From the NCBI RefSeq assembly GCF_014638005.1, contig NZ_BMFG01000005.1:170086-234085 (forward strand): a stretch of 64,000 nucleotides of DNA, written 5' to 3'. Both the position numbers and the translations under genes were made by a program. How positions within the stretch are numbered: the first letter of the stretch is position 1; every line of letters begins with the position of its first letter. This DNA comes from Flavobacterium orientale. Lineage in GTDB: Bacteria > Bacteroidota > Bacteroidia > Flavobacteriales > Flavobacteriaceae. The notes beneath the pieces were generated by a model, which saw only the letters and a program-made list of their open reading frames with translations, did no database searches and was not told the DNA's origin. Below are positions 19,725-29,027 of the stretch, piece after piece.

Positions 19725-20408
19725 ATGCAAAACTTAATTTCCCTTTTTGAAACTATTGAATCGGTTCAAGTTATTGACTCTTCTATTTCTTATACCGATT
19801 ATTTCCCCATTGATTTATCGATAAACAGTGCGTTATTGGCCAATGGAAAGCCCGAAAACGCTACTGAATATGAAGTTTTAATCAACAATTACCTGCAACA
19901 AAACAAGGCCAAAGTAGCTTATGGAGGCTATTGTGAACATCGGAATTTGTACCGAAGAAGTACTGTTTTCAATAACACCACTACTGACGAACGGAATATC
20001 CACATTGGTTTGGATTTATGGATTGCGGCCGGCACCAGCGTTTTGGCAGCTCTAGACGGAAAGGTTCACAGTTTTCAATACAATTCCAGTTTTGGTGATT
20101 ACGGACCCACCATTATTTTGGAACACGAGATAAATAATCAAAAATTTTATACGCTTTATGGTCATCTGTCGTTAGAGAGTTTAGAAAATTTAAAAATTAA
20201 TCAAGAATTTAAAAAAGGAACAATTATTGCAACTTTGGGTGATGCAACTGTAAACGGAGATTATGCTCCCCATTTACATTTTCAAATTATTACGGATATT
20301 CAAAATTATAAGGGTGATTATCCGGGGGTTTGCAGCTCCAACGATTTGTCCTTTTATAAAGAAAATTGTCCTGATCCGAACTTGCTTTTAAAAATCAATA
20401 CTAACTAA
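19725..20408 (+). CDS. M23 family (LytM-type) peptidase
   Basis: The zinc-peptidase core is present: HIGLDLWIAAGT (H-x3-D), LYGHLS and HLHFQII (HxH), as in peptidoglycan endopeptidases such as lysostaphin and LytM. The 227-residue protein has no recognisable signal peptide or membrane helix, unusual for a cell-wall enzyme. Residues 1-85 are unassigned, and GGYCEHRNLYRRS just before the core resembles the substrate-groove strand. The stop overlaps the next start (TAATG), so it is coupled to the lipoprotein gene. Confidence 0.82.
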   Translation: MQNLISLFETIESVQVIDSSISYTDYFPIDLSINSALLANGKPENATEYEVLINNYLQQNKAKVAYGGYCEHRNLYRRSTVFNNTTTDERNIHIGLDLWIAAGTSVLAALDGKVHSFQYNSSFGDYGPTIILEHEINNQKFYTLYGHLSLESLENLKINQEFKKGTIIATLGDATVNGDYAPHLHFQIITDIQNYKGDYPGVCSSNDLSFYKENCPDPNLLLKINTN

Positions 20409-20881
20409 TGAAAAAAATAATTTTACTTTGTTTGGTAGTACTAATCAGTAGTTGTAAATCAACTAAGGGCGTTGTGACTACAAAACCTACTGACAAACCC
20501 AACTATGAAGTTTTAGCTCTCAGCGAGGTAAGTACGCTCCAAAAAAACAGAACCTATGAGTTAGGCAAACGCGTATTAATGACATGTAACACTTCTGCAT
20601 TCAAACCCTTTACTTCACAAGAAGCTACGAATGAAGTAATAACAAATATTAATAAAGAAAAAATTTCACTGACTTGTCACAACGTTCTGAGAGGTTTTGG
20701 GAAATTTAATGATATGAAATTGATTGAAGTTATTCGGGACAATACGAATTCCATCTCCATTTTCAGGTACCAATGTGACTATGAAAAAAAATACAGAATC
20801 AAAGAACTACGAGTTTCCATTAATGATGACAACAAAGTAACGGCCATTAATTCAAAAGATTGGAAAGATGCATTCAACTAA
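20408..20881 (+). CDS. Small lipoprotein of unknown function
   Basis: 157 residues with a clear lipoprotein signal (LVVLISSC, Cys16). The mature part has no family I recognise; two Cys (in MTCNTSAF and LTCHNVLRG) may form a disulfide. It is the middle gene of a tightly overlapping trio with the M23 peptidase and the NTF2-like protein. Confidence 0.7.
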   Translation: MKKIILLCLVVLISSCKSTKGVVTTKPTDKPNYEVLALSEVSTLQKNRTYELGKRVLMTCNTSAFKPFTSQEATNEVITNINKEKISLTCHNVLRGFGKFNDMKLIEVIRDNTNSISIFRYQCDYEKKYRIKELRVSINDDNKVTAINSKDWKDAFN

Positions 20882-21338
20882 GGAACTTATCTCCGATTTT
20901 TATACGGCATTTCAACAATTGGATGCTGCAAAAATGGCGGCATGCTATCACGAAGATGCAACATTTCTAGATCCAGCCTTCGGAAAATTGAATCATGAAG
21001 AAGTTTGTGCCATGTGGAAAATGCTTATTGAAAGAAGCAAGGGACACTTAAAAATAGAATTTTCTCAAATTGATACCAACGACAATTATGGTTCTGTAAA
21101 TTGGATTGCCACTTATCATTTCAGCAAAACCAATCGAAAAGTCAGGAACGTGATCAAAGCTAAATTTGAATTTAAAAACGGATTAATCTATTGTCACAAA
21201 GATTGTTTTGATTTGTGGAAATGGAGTCAAATGGCATTAGGATGGAAAGGCTATTTGTTTGGTTGGACCACCTTTATGAAACAAAAAATTCAATTGCAGG
21301 CAAGAAATTCTTTGCAACATTATCTTGCTAAAAATTAA
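20868..21338 (+). CDS. NTF2-like (SnoaL-type) protein
   Basis: A 156-residue protein whose first 120 residues follow the NTF2/SnoaL fold: a helix with FYTAFQQLDAAKMAACYHEDATFLDP cut as FYTAFQQLD, MAACYHEDATF and DPAFG, then strands with VNWIATYHF and NVIKAKFEF. Such cone-shaped proteins act as small-molecule enzymes or as binding domains; the substrate is unknown. Start overlaps the lipoprotein gene by 14 bp, and the 3' end overlaps convergent menC by 11 bp. Confidence 0.78.
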   Translation: MHSTKELISDFYTAFQQLDAAKMAACYHEDATFLDPAFGKLNHEEVCAMWKMLIERSKGHLKIEFSQIDTNDNYGSVNWIATYHFSKTNRKVRNVIKAKFEFKNGLIYCHKDCFDLWKWSQMALGWKGYLFGWTTFMKQKIQLQARNSLQHYLAKN

Positions 21339-22371
21339 GTGCGTTTGTATTCCATTTTAGTTGGCTATCGTAAAATAATTTTCCTTTTTCAACAACAAGC
21401 GGACCATCAAAATTATTAGTATATAAACCTCCGGTTCCTAAACCTTGAGGCAATGAATTATTTTGTAAAAAAGTCCATTGCGCAATTGCGTTTAAACCAA
21501 TATTACTTTCTAAAGCCGAAGTAATCCACCAATCTATTTGAAGCGATTCTGCTATATCAATCCATTCTTTTGTGCCCCGAAATCCGCCAACCAAACTAGG
21601 CTTTAAAATAATATACTGTGGTTTGATTTTAAGTAGTAATTGCCTCTTTTCTTCCTTCAGAAAAACACCAATTAACTCTTCATCTAATGCTATTGGTAAA
21701 GGTGTAATTTTACACAGCTCTGCCATCCTGTCAGTATTGTTTTTAGCAATAGGTTGCTCTATGCTATGCAGCTTATAACCAGATAATTGATTCAATCTAT
21801 CTAAAGCTTCATCAGAAGAAAAAGCACCGTTTGCATCGACACGAATTTCTATCGTTTTTTCATCAAAATGTTGTCTGATAAAATGCAATAAACCCAATTC
21901 TTTTTCAAAGTCAATAGCACCGATTTTCAATTTTATACAACGAAAACCTTGGGCTAATTTTTCTTCAATTTGGGCTTTCATAAACGACTCCTCACCCATC
22001 CAAACTAATCCGTTTATTTCCATATCCTTATTTCCGGAAGTAAATTCAGACGGAAATAATTCGAACGGATTTTGACTTTGTAACGACAGAAAAGCCATTT
22101 CAACACCAAACTGAATGGACGGAAATTCGATTAAATTATCTAAAAGTGCCTCCACTCCCAAATGGCTATTTTGGCAAACCCATTGCAACTTTTCTTCGTA
22201 ATCGGGTCGGTCATCTATGCTTAAAGTTCGCAAAATTCCACATTCACCAATACCTTTTTTACCCTCACTTTCAAGAAAAATAAACCACGTTTCCTTTTGA
22301 GTTAAAACGCCTCTCGAAGTACCGGAAGGTCTTTTGAAATTTAGAATGTATTTTTGATAAGTAGCTTTCAA
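21328..22371 (-). CDS. menC: o-Succinylbenzoate synthase
   Basis: An enolase-superfamily enzyme of 347 residues that dehydrates SHCHC to o-succinylbenzoate in menaquinone synthesis. Seen: CIKLKIGAIDF (the K-x-K catalytic pair), RVDANGAF (metal Asp), LDEELIG (metal Glu/Asp) and ILKPSLVGGF (opposing Lys). Identity as MenC rather than dipeptide epimerase is supported by the gene order with menA and menB on the same strand. It lies 6 bp after the metallo-hydrolase gene. Confidence 0.88.
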   Translation of the reverse strand: MKATYQKYILNFKRPSGTSRGVLTQKETWFIFLESEGKKGIGECGILRTLSIDDRPDYEEKLQWVCQNSHLGVEALLDNLIEFPSIQFGVEMAFLSLQSQNPFELFPSEFTSGNKDMEINGLVWMGEESFMKAQIEEKLAQGFRCIKLKIGAIDFEKELGLLHFIRQHFDEKTIEIRVDANGAFSSDEALDRLNQLSGYKLHSIEQPIAKNNTDRMAELCKITPLPIALDEELIGVFLKEEKRQLLLKIKPQYIILKPSLVGGFRGTKEWIDIAESLQIDWWITSALESNIGLNAIAQWTFLQNNSLPQGLGTGGLYTNNFDGPLVVEKGKLFYDSQLKWNTNALNF

Positions 22372-22377
22372 ACGAAT

Positions 22378-23055
22378 TTACAACTCAATAAAATCACCAA
22401 TTTCTAACAACATCAAATCTTTTCCTTTTTCAAAGAATTTCTTGATCGCCTCTTCATGATTGATTTCGATGTAACCAAAAGTATCATAGTGAACCCCTAA
22501 AATTTTATCGCAAGCTACAAAATCAGAAGCCAGAATTGCATCTTCCACATCCATGGTGAAATTACTTCCAATTGGAAAAATGGCTAAATCTAATTTGGTT
22601 CGCATCGGAATTAACTTCATATCAAAAGTCAGGGCCGTGTCACCGGAAATATAAATATTTTTATGTTCGCCTTCAATTACGAAACCACCGGGATTTCCAC
22701 CATAACTTCCGTCGGGAAACGAACTTGAGTGAATGGCATTAACATATTTTACAGAACCAAAATCAAATTGCCAACTTCCACCAAGATTCATTGGATGGTT
22801 TTGAAACCCTTTATTCCCATAATAAGTAGCAATTTCCCAGTTAGAAACGATAACCGCATTGGTTCGTTTTGCAATCGCTTCCACATCTAAAATATGGTCT
22901 TGGTGAGCATGAGTCAACAATATATAATCTGCTTGCAGGGTGTTTATATCAATGTGAGCTGCTTTTGGATTAGCTGTTATAAACGGGTCAATCAATAGGT
23001 GTTTTCCTTTAACTTCAATTCCGATAGAAGCGTGTCCGTAGAATGTAATTTTCAT
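22378..23055 (-). CDS. Metal-dependent hydrolase, MBL fold (UPF0173-like)
   Basis: A 225-residue metallo-beta-lactamase-fold protein with LLTHAHQDHILD (HxHxDH), a distal YISGDTAL Asp and GVHYDTFG His. The compact size and start MKITFYGHASIGIEVKGKHLLIDP (here as MKITFYGHAS and LLIDPF) match the UPF0173/YtkL family. Substrate is unknown. It sits between menA and menC with gaps of 15 and 6 bp; such hydrolases recur in men operons but a pathway role is unproven. Confidence 0.85.
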   Translation of the reverse strand: MKITFYGHASIGIEVKGKHLLIDPFITANPKAAHIDINTLQADYILLTHAHQDHILDVEAIAKRTNAVIVSNWEIATYYGNKGFQNHPMNLGGSWQFDFGSVKYVNAIHSSSFPDGSYGGNPGGFVIEGEHKNIYISGDTALTFDMKLIPMRTKLDLAIFPIGSNFTMDVEDAILASDFVACDKILGVHYDTFGYIEINHEEAIKKFFEKGKDLMLLEIGDFIEL

Positions 23056-23070
23056 AGCTACTAATTTGTG

Positions 23071-24012
23071 TTAAACAATTAAATCTGAAATAAAATAAAT
23101 TAAACATAACGACAGCAACAGTGAAAGTAAAAATGTTGCAATGGCCAAACGTTTCAGTTCCGGATCAAGATCTCTGGGGTTGCTTGTTCTCTTAACTCGA
23201 AGTAAATGACTGATTAAGGGTAAAAAAACAACCACATACAAAAATTGATCAATGGCAAAGTTTTTTATAAATCCGAATGAAAGGGTCAAAAGCATTGCCG
23301 TAATCACCAAAAAATAGTGGTATTGTTTTGCTTTTGCTCCGCCCATTTTTACCACGATTGTATTTTTCCCGGCTTTTCTGTCTGATTCTTCATCTCGCAT
23401 GTTATTGAGATTTAAAACCCCCATACTCAAAAAACCAATGGCTATTGCAGGTAACAATAAGTATAAATCAAATTCTTTGGCAAACATAAAATAAGAACCG
23501 TAAGTGCTGACCAAACCAAAAAATATAAAAACAAAAATATCGCCATACCCTTTATATCCGTAAGCCTCTTTGCCAACAGTATATCGTATGGCGGAAGCAA
23601 TTGCAATAATTCCCAACAGCATAAAAAATACGGAATAATAGAAATATTTAAATTCGAAAGCCGAATATATCAACAGCAATGCAGAAATGAACGTCAAAAT
23701 TGCTGTGATTATTATGGCTTTTTTCATGGCAAGTGGCGAAATAACGCCGCTTTGAATCGCTCTTTTGGGTCCGATTCTATCCTCATTATCTGTACCTTTT
23801 ACACCATCGCCATAGTCATTTGCAAAATTAGAAAGCACTTGCAAACCAATTGTGGTTAAAATTAGAAGTCCGAATATTTTCCAACTAAAAACTTGTGTCG
23901 GCGTCAATATTTCTTGCGTAGGACGCGACAATGCATAAAAACTTCCTACTAATATTCCCGAAACCGAAAGCGGTAATGTTCTAAGACGTGCTGCTTCAAC
24001 CCAATGTTTCAT
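23071..24012 (-). CDS. menA: 1,4-Dihydroxy-2-naphthoate polyprenyltransferase
   Basis: An inner-membrane UbiA-family enzyme of 313 residues that attaches the isoprenoid tail in menaquinone synthesis. The first Asp motif is NDYGDGVKGTD (NDxxDxxxD), the second NLNNMRDEESDRKAGK. About eight hydrophobic helices are visible, and AARLRTLPLS at the N-terminus is typical of MenA. It is flanked by other men genes. Confidence 0.93.
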   Translation of the reverse strand: MKHWVEAARLRTLPLSVSGILVGSFYALSRPTQEILTPTQVFSWKIFGLLILTTIGLQVLSNFANDYGDGVKGTDNEDRIGPKRAIQSGVISPLAMKKAIIITAILTFISALLLIYSAFEFKYFYYSVFFMLLGIIAIASAIRYTVGKEAYGYKGYGDIFVFIFFGLVSTYGSYFMFAKEFDLYLLLPAIAIGFLSMGVLNLNNMRDEESDRKAGKNTIVVKMGGAKAKQYHYFLVITAMLLTLSFGFIKNFAIDQFLYVVVFLPLISHLLRVKRTSNPRDLDPELKRLAIATFLLSLLLSLCLIYFISDLIV

Positions 24013-24036
24013 TTCAATTCAATTTATTTTATAAAA

Positions 24037-25533
24037 TTACATCCATTTTTTAGAACTACGTTCTACTTCAACCAACCAATAATTAATCCAATTTTTTAGT
24101 TTGGAATACTTTGCAAATTTAAATCCAACATCGCCGGCGGCGGTATGAAAAGTAATGTGAGCCACATCTGCCTTTTTGTGCCAAAAATATTGCTTTGTTG
24201 TTATCCCTTGAATTTTATATACTTCCAAAAATTGGTGCTGTACTTCCCAAGCATTTCTTTTAAACTCAATAAAATCGGCGTTTACATACATTCTATAGTT
24301 TCTAAACTTAAACCAAAGCACTATGCCAACAAACACTAAATATACTAAAATTAAAGGAAAATAAAGTTGTATTTCCGGCAAAACAAACAAACCCAAAATA
24401 AGCACCGTAGCAACCGGCACAATAATCGTTAGGATTACCGCTTTTAGTAAATATCGAAAATTTGGGGTAAGTACTTCTTTCTCCTTTGTCATTTTCCCAT
24501 AAATCATGGTCATGATGTTATTGCGTTCAGCGTCTGAACAACCCGGAATTTCGATAGTTCCTTTTTTTGCGTTTTCTTGTTCAAATCCGTCATTTGATGA
24601 AGCTTGATTGAGCTCCATCGTAAATAAATTTAATTTCTTTTGAAAGAAATTTTGTGAAAACAATGCCGATTGTACTTTTATCGGTTTTAATAACGTGTTC
24701 TTTTTGGCAATTAATCCGTGACTTACTACCAACGATTCATTTTGTTTTTTTATTTGATAATCAAAATATTTAAAAACAATTCTACCCACGTTTAAAGTTA
24801 TGACCACAATCAAAATCAATAAAATGATAAATGAAAATGAAAAATAAGCAATGCTCTGATCAATATAACCTTCGACTTCTTGTTCGTCAACTTCAAATGT
24901 TTCTTTAAAATCATAAATACCGTTATACATTGTTCCAAAAAAACCAATGATTAGGGCGATACTTCTACCATAATTAGAAGTAAAACCCACTTTTATTAGT
25001 GTGAGTAAGTTAATTTTTAAAACTGAATCTTCGACAAAATCAGTAGCAACTTCATTTGTTTTCGTTTTCTCTGAGGCAACCAATACTTCTTTTAAGTAAT
25101 TGGCCATTTTAAAATCAATAGCTCGAATGCTCACCTCTTTTTTGGTGCTTCCGGCCGTGTCAATGTCTAAACTGTAAACACCCACCATTTTTTGAATTAT
25201 GGATTGATTGATATTTACTTGCTGGATTTTATTGAGTTGCAACGTCACTTTATTCTTAGAAAAAATCCCTTCTTGAATCACAAATTCTTGTCGATTGGAA
25301 TCAAGATAAAAAGTAAAATTTTTATATTTCAGATAAGCAACAACGCCAATAATAAGCAACACCAAAACTAGAAAACCAAAAACCACAAAAATTTTGGTCC
25401 AATCCATTTTATACAAAACCAACAACAAAGGAGCCCATAAACCTCTGATGATACCTTGTAGTGTATCGGCAAACATTATGGCAATTCCTTTAACGGATTG
25501 TCTTTGAGGTTGACTAAAATCGTAGGTTTCCAT
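24037..25533 (-). CDS. PH domain-containing membrane protein (YdbT-like)
   Basis: 498 residues with several pairs of membrane helices (near 20-70, 185-255 and 365-410) separated by bacterial PH (bPH2) modules. RIVFKYFDYQIKKQNESLVVS introduces one module as YFDYQIKKQNESLVV, and KKADVAHITFHTAAG lies in the last. Such YdbS/YdbT pairs are common in Bacillota and Bacteroidota; the function is unknown. The start is 3 bp after its partner gene, both inside the men operon. Confidence 0.8.
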   Translation of the reverse strand: METYDFSQPQRQSVKGIAIMFADTLQGIIRGLWAPLLLVLYKMDWTKIFVVFGFLVLVLLIIGVVAYLKYKNFTFYLDSNRQEFVIQEGIFSKNKVTLQLNKIQQVNINQSIIQKMVGVYSLDIDTAGSTKKEVSIRAIDFKMANYLKEVLVASEKTKTNEVATDFVEDSVLKINLLTLIKVGFTSNYGRSIALIIGFFGTMYNGIYDFKETFEVDEQEVEGYIDQSIAYFSFSFIILLILIVVITLNVGRIVFKYFDYQIKKQNESLVVSHGLIAKKNTLLKPIKVQSALFSQNFFQKKLNLFTMELNQASSNDGFEQENAKKGTIEIPGCSDAERNNIMTMIYGKMTKEKEVLTPNFRYLLKAVILTIIVPVATVLILGLFVLPEIQLYFPLILVYLVFVGIVLWFKFRNYRMYVNADFIEFKRNAWEVQHQFLEVYKIQGITTKQYFWHKKADVAHITFHTAAGDVGFKFAKYSKLKNWINYWLVEVERSSKKWM

Positions 25534-25536
25534 CAG

Positions 25537-26136
25537 TTATAAGTTGGATTCATCGGTTGCTTTAGAATCATCTGACTCCAAGCTAGTTTCAGGAAGTTGT
25601 ACTTCTTCATCGGGTGTTTCTACTTCTTCATTTTCAATTAATCCCAACAAATATGTTTTGATACTTTCTGCTTGTTGTTTCGGCAATCCCGAAATATGTA
25701 AATCGCTACTGCTTCCTCCTGCTGTATAAATTTGCAATTCGCTCAAATCATACATTCTGGAAAAAACGCCTTCGTGTAATGCCACATGTTGGATTCGGTT
25801 AAACGGAATTATGGTTGTTGTAGTGGCTAAAATTCCTTTTCTAAAGATGACATCTCTTTCCCTAACGGCATAGCCTTTCTTTTTAAAAGCTATAGTTGTC
25901 AACCAAAACAGCAATCCAATAACGAGAATTTTAGCTGCCGCCAAAGGAAGTATGTAATCTCGTGAATCATCATTAAACAATAATAATGCAAAAAAGCCTA
26001 ACGTTAAAATGACCGAAAAAATGGCGTTACCAATATAAACTACATTTAAATAGTCTTTGTGAAGTGGTGTAAATACGACCTCTTCCCATTTAGGTAAATC
26101 GTCAAAATTGATCTGATTGTTTGTAAAATTTTCCAA
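25537..26136 (-). CDS. PH domain-containing membrane protein (YdbS-like)
   Basis: 199 residues: two hydrophobic helices (about 33-55 and 62-82), then one bPH2 module with YAVRERDVIFRKGIL, IPFNRIQHVALHEG and LQIYTAGGSSSDLHI, then an acidic tail from about 165. The motif order is that of YdbS, partner of YdbT. It is coupled to the larger PH protein downstream and follows menB by 21 bp. Confidence 0.82.
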   Translation of the reverse strand: MENFTNNQINFDDLPKWEEVVFTPLHKDYLNVVYIGNAIFSVILTLGFFALLLFNDDSRDYILPLAAAKILVIGLLFWLTTIAFKKKGYAVRERDVIFRKGILATTTTIIPFNRIQHVALHEGVFSRMYDLSELQIYTAGGSSSDLHISGLPKQQAESIKTYLLGLIENEEVETPDEEVQLPETSLESDDSKATDESNL

Positions 26137-26157
26137 TTTATAATGTTGTAAAATTGA

Positions 26158-26997
26158 TTAAGGAATCCATTTTTTCTCAAAATTAGGCTTACGTTTTTCC
26201 AGAAAAGCATTTCTTCCTTCTTTTGCTTCGTCAGTCATATATGCTAGTCGGGTTGCTTCACCGGCAAAAACCTGTTGTCCCACCATGCCGTCATCCGTAA
26301 GATTCATAGCAAATTTCAACATTTTGATTGAGGTTGGCGATTTGGCTAAAATCTCTTGAGCCCATTCATAAGCCGTATTTTCGAGTTCGTCATGAGGAAT
26401 TACGGCATTGACCATTCCCATATCAAAAGCTTCTTGTGCGGAATAATTTCTACCTAAAAAGAAAATTTCTCTGGCTTTTTTTTGTCCGACCATTTTGGCT
26501 AAATAGGCAGAACCATAACCGCCATCAAAACTGGTTACATCGGCATCTGTTTGTTTAAAAATAGCATGTTCTTTACTAGCTAAAGTCAAATCGCAAACCA
26601 CATGCAAACTATGTCCGCCACCCACTGCCCATCCGGGAACAACAGCAATAACCGCTTTTGGCATAAAACGAATCAACCGTTGTACTTCCAAAATATTCAA
26701 TCGATGCATGCCGTCTTCACCCACATAACCTTGATGACCTCTGGCTTTTTGATCGCCACCACTACAAAAAGAATATACCCCATCTTTGGAAGAAGGCCCT
26801 TCTGCAGAAAGTAAAACTACACCAATTGAGGTGTCTTCTTGAGCATCGTAAAAGGCTTGGTATAATTCGGCCGTGGTTTTGGGTCTGAAAGCATTTCTAA
26901 CATCAGGTCTGTTAAAAGCGATTCGGGCCACACCGTTACATTTTTTATAGGTGATATCTTCAAATTCTTTTGCTGTTTTCCAATCAATTTGTGACAT
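26158..26997 (-). CDS. menB: 1,4-Dihydroxy-2-naphthoyl-CoA synthase
   Basis: A crotonase-fold enzyme of 279 residues that closes the second ring of the naphthoquinone. Seen: RIAFNRPDVRNAFRP, FCSGGDQKARG (CoA loop and oxyanion hole), VPGWAVGGGHSLH and TSFDGGYGSAYLAK, all MenB-specific blocks. Length fits the family. The gene heads the run menB - PH - PH - menA - hydrolase - menC. Confidence 0.95.
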   Translation of the reverse strand: MSQIDWKTAKEFEDITYKKCNGVARIAFNRPDVRNAFRPKTTAELYQAFYDAQEDTSIGVVLLSAEGPSSKDGVYSFCSGGDQKARGHQGYVGEDGMHRLNILEVQRLIRFMPKAVIAVVPGWAVGGGHSLHVVCDLTLASKEHAIFKQTDADVTSFDGGYGSAYLAKMVGQKKAREIFFLGRNYSAQEAFDMGMVNAVIPHDELENTAYEWAQEILAKSPTSIKMLKFAMNLTDDGMVGQQVFAGEATRLAYMTDEAKEGRNAFLEKRKPNFEKKWIP

Positions 26998-27057
26998 AAC
27001 GATTCAATTTTTACGTAAAAATAGTACTTTTAGCCATTTAAATAAAACAATTTCCAT

Positions 27058-27243
27058 ATGAAAAAGAAACTGATTATTTTAAGTATTTTATTCCTAGCCT
27101 TTTATAGCCATGGCCAACATATAAAAACACCCACTTTTGAAATTTTGTTTCCGTTAGCACCACAATTTCAAGAAACTACCATTCCCACAGAAGCCGGAGA
27201 TTCTACTTTAAAAATGGTTCAACTACAGTACTTAAAAGAATAA
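27058..27243 (+). CDS. Short exported protein, possibly a truncated gene remnant
   Basis: 61 residues: a good signal peptide (ILFLAFYSHGQ) and a mature part of only about 40 residues with TFEILFPLAPQ and PTEAGDSTLKM. These phrases resemble the first third of longer flavobacterial exported proteins of unknown function, as I recall them. After TAA at 27241-27243 no frame continues the similarity before the next gene at 27311. Either a genuine small exported protein or a remnant left by a deletion. Confidence 0.45.
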   Translation: MKKKLIILSILFLAFYSHGQHIKTPTFEILFPLAPQFQETTIPTEAGDSTLKMVQLQYLKE

Positions 27244-27310
27244 GGAACAACACTTTATAACAATTTACTGTATTCTTTTAAGTTAGTAAATTTAAAATAA
27301 CAGCTTTTTC

Positions 27311-27751
27311 ATGACAAAAATTTTCCCATCATCAATCCATTATTTGAGCGGAATTCTATTAACCGTTCTTGGTGCTTTTTTACTTCTTACCTCACTTTAT
27401 GTGTTGTTTTTTGAAGATTTAATTGTTGAAACAATCCTAGTGTCTTCGCTTCTACTTAGTGTGGGATTACTTTGCTTTTGGATTTTATCAGACACCCACT
27501 ATAAAATCGACAAGACCTATGTTTATTATGTTTCAGGTCCTATTCGAGGGAAAATTGAAATTGCTTCCATCAGAAAAATTGAAAACCAAAAAGGATGGTA
27601 TACCAAAAGTTTATTAAAACCCTCTTTAGATTACAATGGCATTTACATCTATTACAACAAATTCGACGACATTTATATTTCGCCTAAAAATCGTGTCGAA
27701 TTTGTTAACTACTTGTTGACAATTAATCCTAATATTATGATAATTGAATAG
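27311..27751 (+). CDS. PH domain-containing protein (YyaB-like)
   Basis: 146 residues: two membrane helices (about 10-35 and 42-60) followed by a short PH-like module with THYKIDKTYVYYVSGPIRG, IASIRKIE and YNKFDDIYISPKNR. This layout (two helices plus bPH) matches small YyaB-type proteins. Function unknown. It is on the opposite strand to the surrounding men genes. Confidence 0.75.
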   Translation: MTKIFPSSIHYLSGILLTVLGAFLLLTSLYVLFFEDLIVETILVSSLLLSVGLLCFWILSDTHYKIDKTYVYYVSGPIRGKIEIASIRKIENQKGWYTKSLLKPSLDYNGIYIYYNKFDDIYISPKNRVEFVNYLLTINPNIMIIE

Positions 27752-27771
27752 GGTTGCTGACTTAAAAAAAT

Positions 27772-27779
27772 TAGTTTTG
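27772..27779 (+). promoter_or_regulatory. -7 promoter element of the serine hydrolase gene
   Basis: TAGTTTTG matches TAnnTTTG, with TTG at 27754-27756, 15 bp upstream. The element ends 34 bp before the ATG at 27814. Confidence 0.5.
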
Positions 27780-27813
27780 TATATCTAAAATCGATTTAAT
27801 CAAATTTTTTGAC

Positions 27814-29025
27814 ATGCCCAAAACCATAACAGCTGTCTTTTTATTAGTAGCATTTCTATTTCAGTCTTGTAAAAAAGAACAAGAAAAACCTTTATTAGCA
27901 GAAGCTTTAGAAGTGAAGAAACCTATTCATGACAGTTTGTTATTATCCATTCCGTTTCCTCTCAATTCTTCGTATCCTTCAGAAGACTATATGCTTCAGA
28001 AAAAAATAGCTATTTCAAATTTCTATACCAAAACATTTGAACCGGTTGATTTTAGCGGCAGTTTTTTGGTTGCCAAAAATGGGGTTATACTTTATGAAAA
28101 GTATCGAGGTTTTGAAAATTTTGAGAAGAAAATCCCTGTAACATCAACCTCATCGCTTCATGTTGCTTCCATCAGTAAAGTGATTACAGCGACCGCCATT
28201 TTAAAATTAGTTCAAGACAATCAGGTTCAGTTAGATCAAACCGTTCAAAGTATACTTCCTGATTTTCCTTATGAAAAAACTACCATTCGAACCCTTTTAA
28301 ATCACAGAAGCGGATTGCCTCATTATTCCAGATTTCCTGAAACTATAAAAGGTTGGAATTCTAAAAAAGTTTTGACAAATCATGATGTTTTGGATTATTT
28401 AAAGCGATACAAATTGGCGTTGGTTTTTAAAAACGATACTAAATTCAATTATTGCAATACCAACTATGTAATGTTGGCTTTAATCATTGAAAAAGTGACT
28501 CAAAAAAGTTATGCTGAAGCTTTAAACACTTTGATTTTTGAACCCTTAAAAATGAAGAATACGTTTGTTTTTGATTATTTGAATCAGAAAAATGACGTAA
28601 GTCAATCTTATAAAAGCACCAAAGTAAATTATGGTTGGGATCAGTTTGATGCCCTTTATGGCGACAAAAATATTTATACCAATCCGAGAGATTTGGCCAC
28701 ATTTGATTTGGCTACTTATTCTTCTGAATTTTTACGAAAAGATCTTTGGGAAGAAGCGTTAAAAGGCTATAGTTATGAAAAAAGAGGTGTTCGCAATTAT
28801 GGCTTAGGCATCCGAATGAACGAATGGGAAACCGGTCAACATTTACATTATCACAATGGCTGGTGGCATGGCAGTACATCATCTTATGTAACCATTAAAA
28901 AAGATACCGTTGTAATCATTGGTATTTCAAATAAATACACTCAAAAAACCTATCAGTCTATTAAACTTTCAAGATTGTTTGGTGATTATCCTTATGAGTT
29001 GGATTCACAAAATGTGGAACAATAG
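27814..29025 (+). CDS. Serine hydrolase of the beta-lactamase/penicillin-binding (class C-like) family, lipoprotein
   Basis: 403 residues with lipoprotein signal FLFQSC (Cys19). The family triad is visible: SISK (SxxK nucleophile and base, in HVASISKVITA), YCN (YxN-type, in FNYCNTNYVML) and HYHNGWWHG near the C-terminus in place of KTG, as in esterase-type members. AsnHisArg-Ser-Gly-Leu (NHRSGLP) is also typical. It may be a D,D-peptidase or an esterase in the periplasm; no regulator typical of AmpC is adjacent. Confidence 0.85.
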   Translation: MPKTITAVFLLVAFLFQSCKKEQEKPLLAEALEVKKPIHDSLLLSIPFPLNSSYPSEDYMLQKKIAISNFYTKTFEPVDFSGSFLVAKNGVILYEKYRGFENFEKKIPVTSTSSLHVASISKVITATAILKLVQDNQVQLDQTVQSILPDFPYEKTTIRTLLNHRSGLPHYSRFPETIKGWNSKKVLTNHDVLDYLKRYKLALVFKNDTKFNYCNTNYVMLALIIEKVTQKSYAEALNTLIFEPLKMKNTFVFDYLNQKNDVSQSYKSTKVNYGWDQFDALYGDKNIYTNPRDLATFDLATYSSEFLRKDLWEEALKGYSYEKRGVRNYGLGIRMNEWETGQHLHYHNGWWHGSTSSYVTIKKDTVVIIGISNKYTQKTYQSIKLSRLFGDYPYELDSQNVEQ

Positions 29026-29027
29026 AT

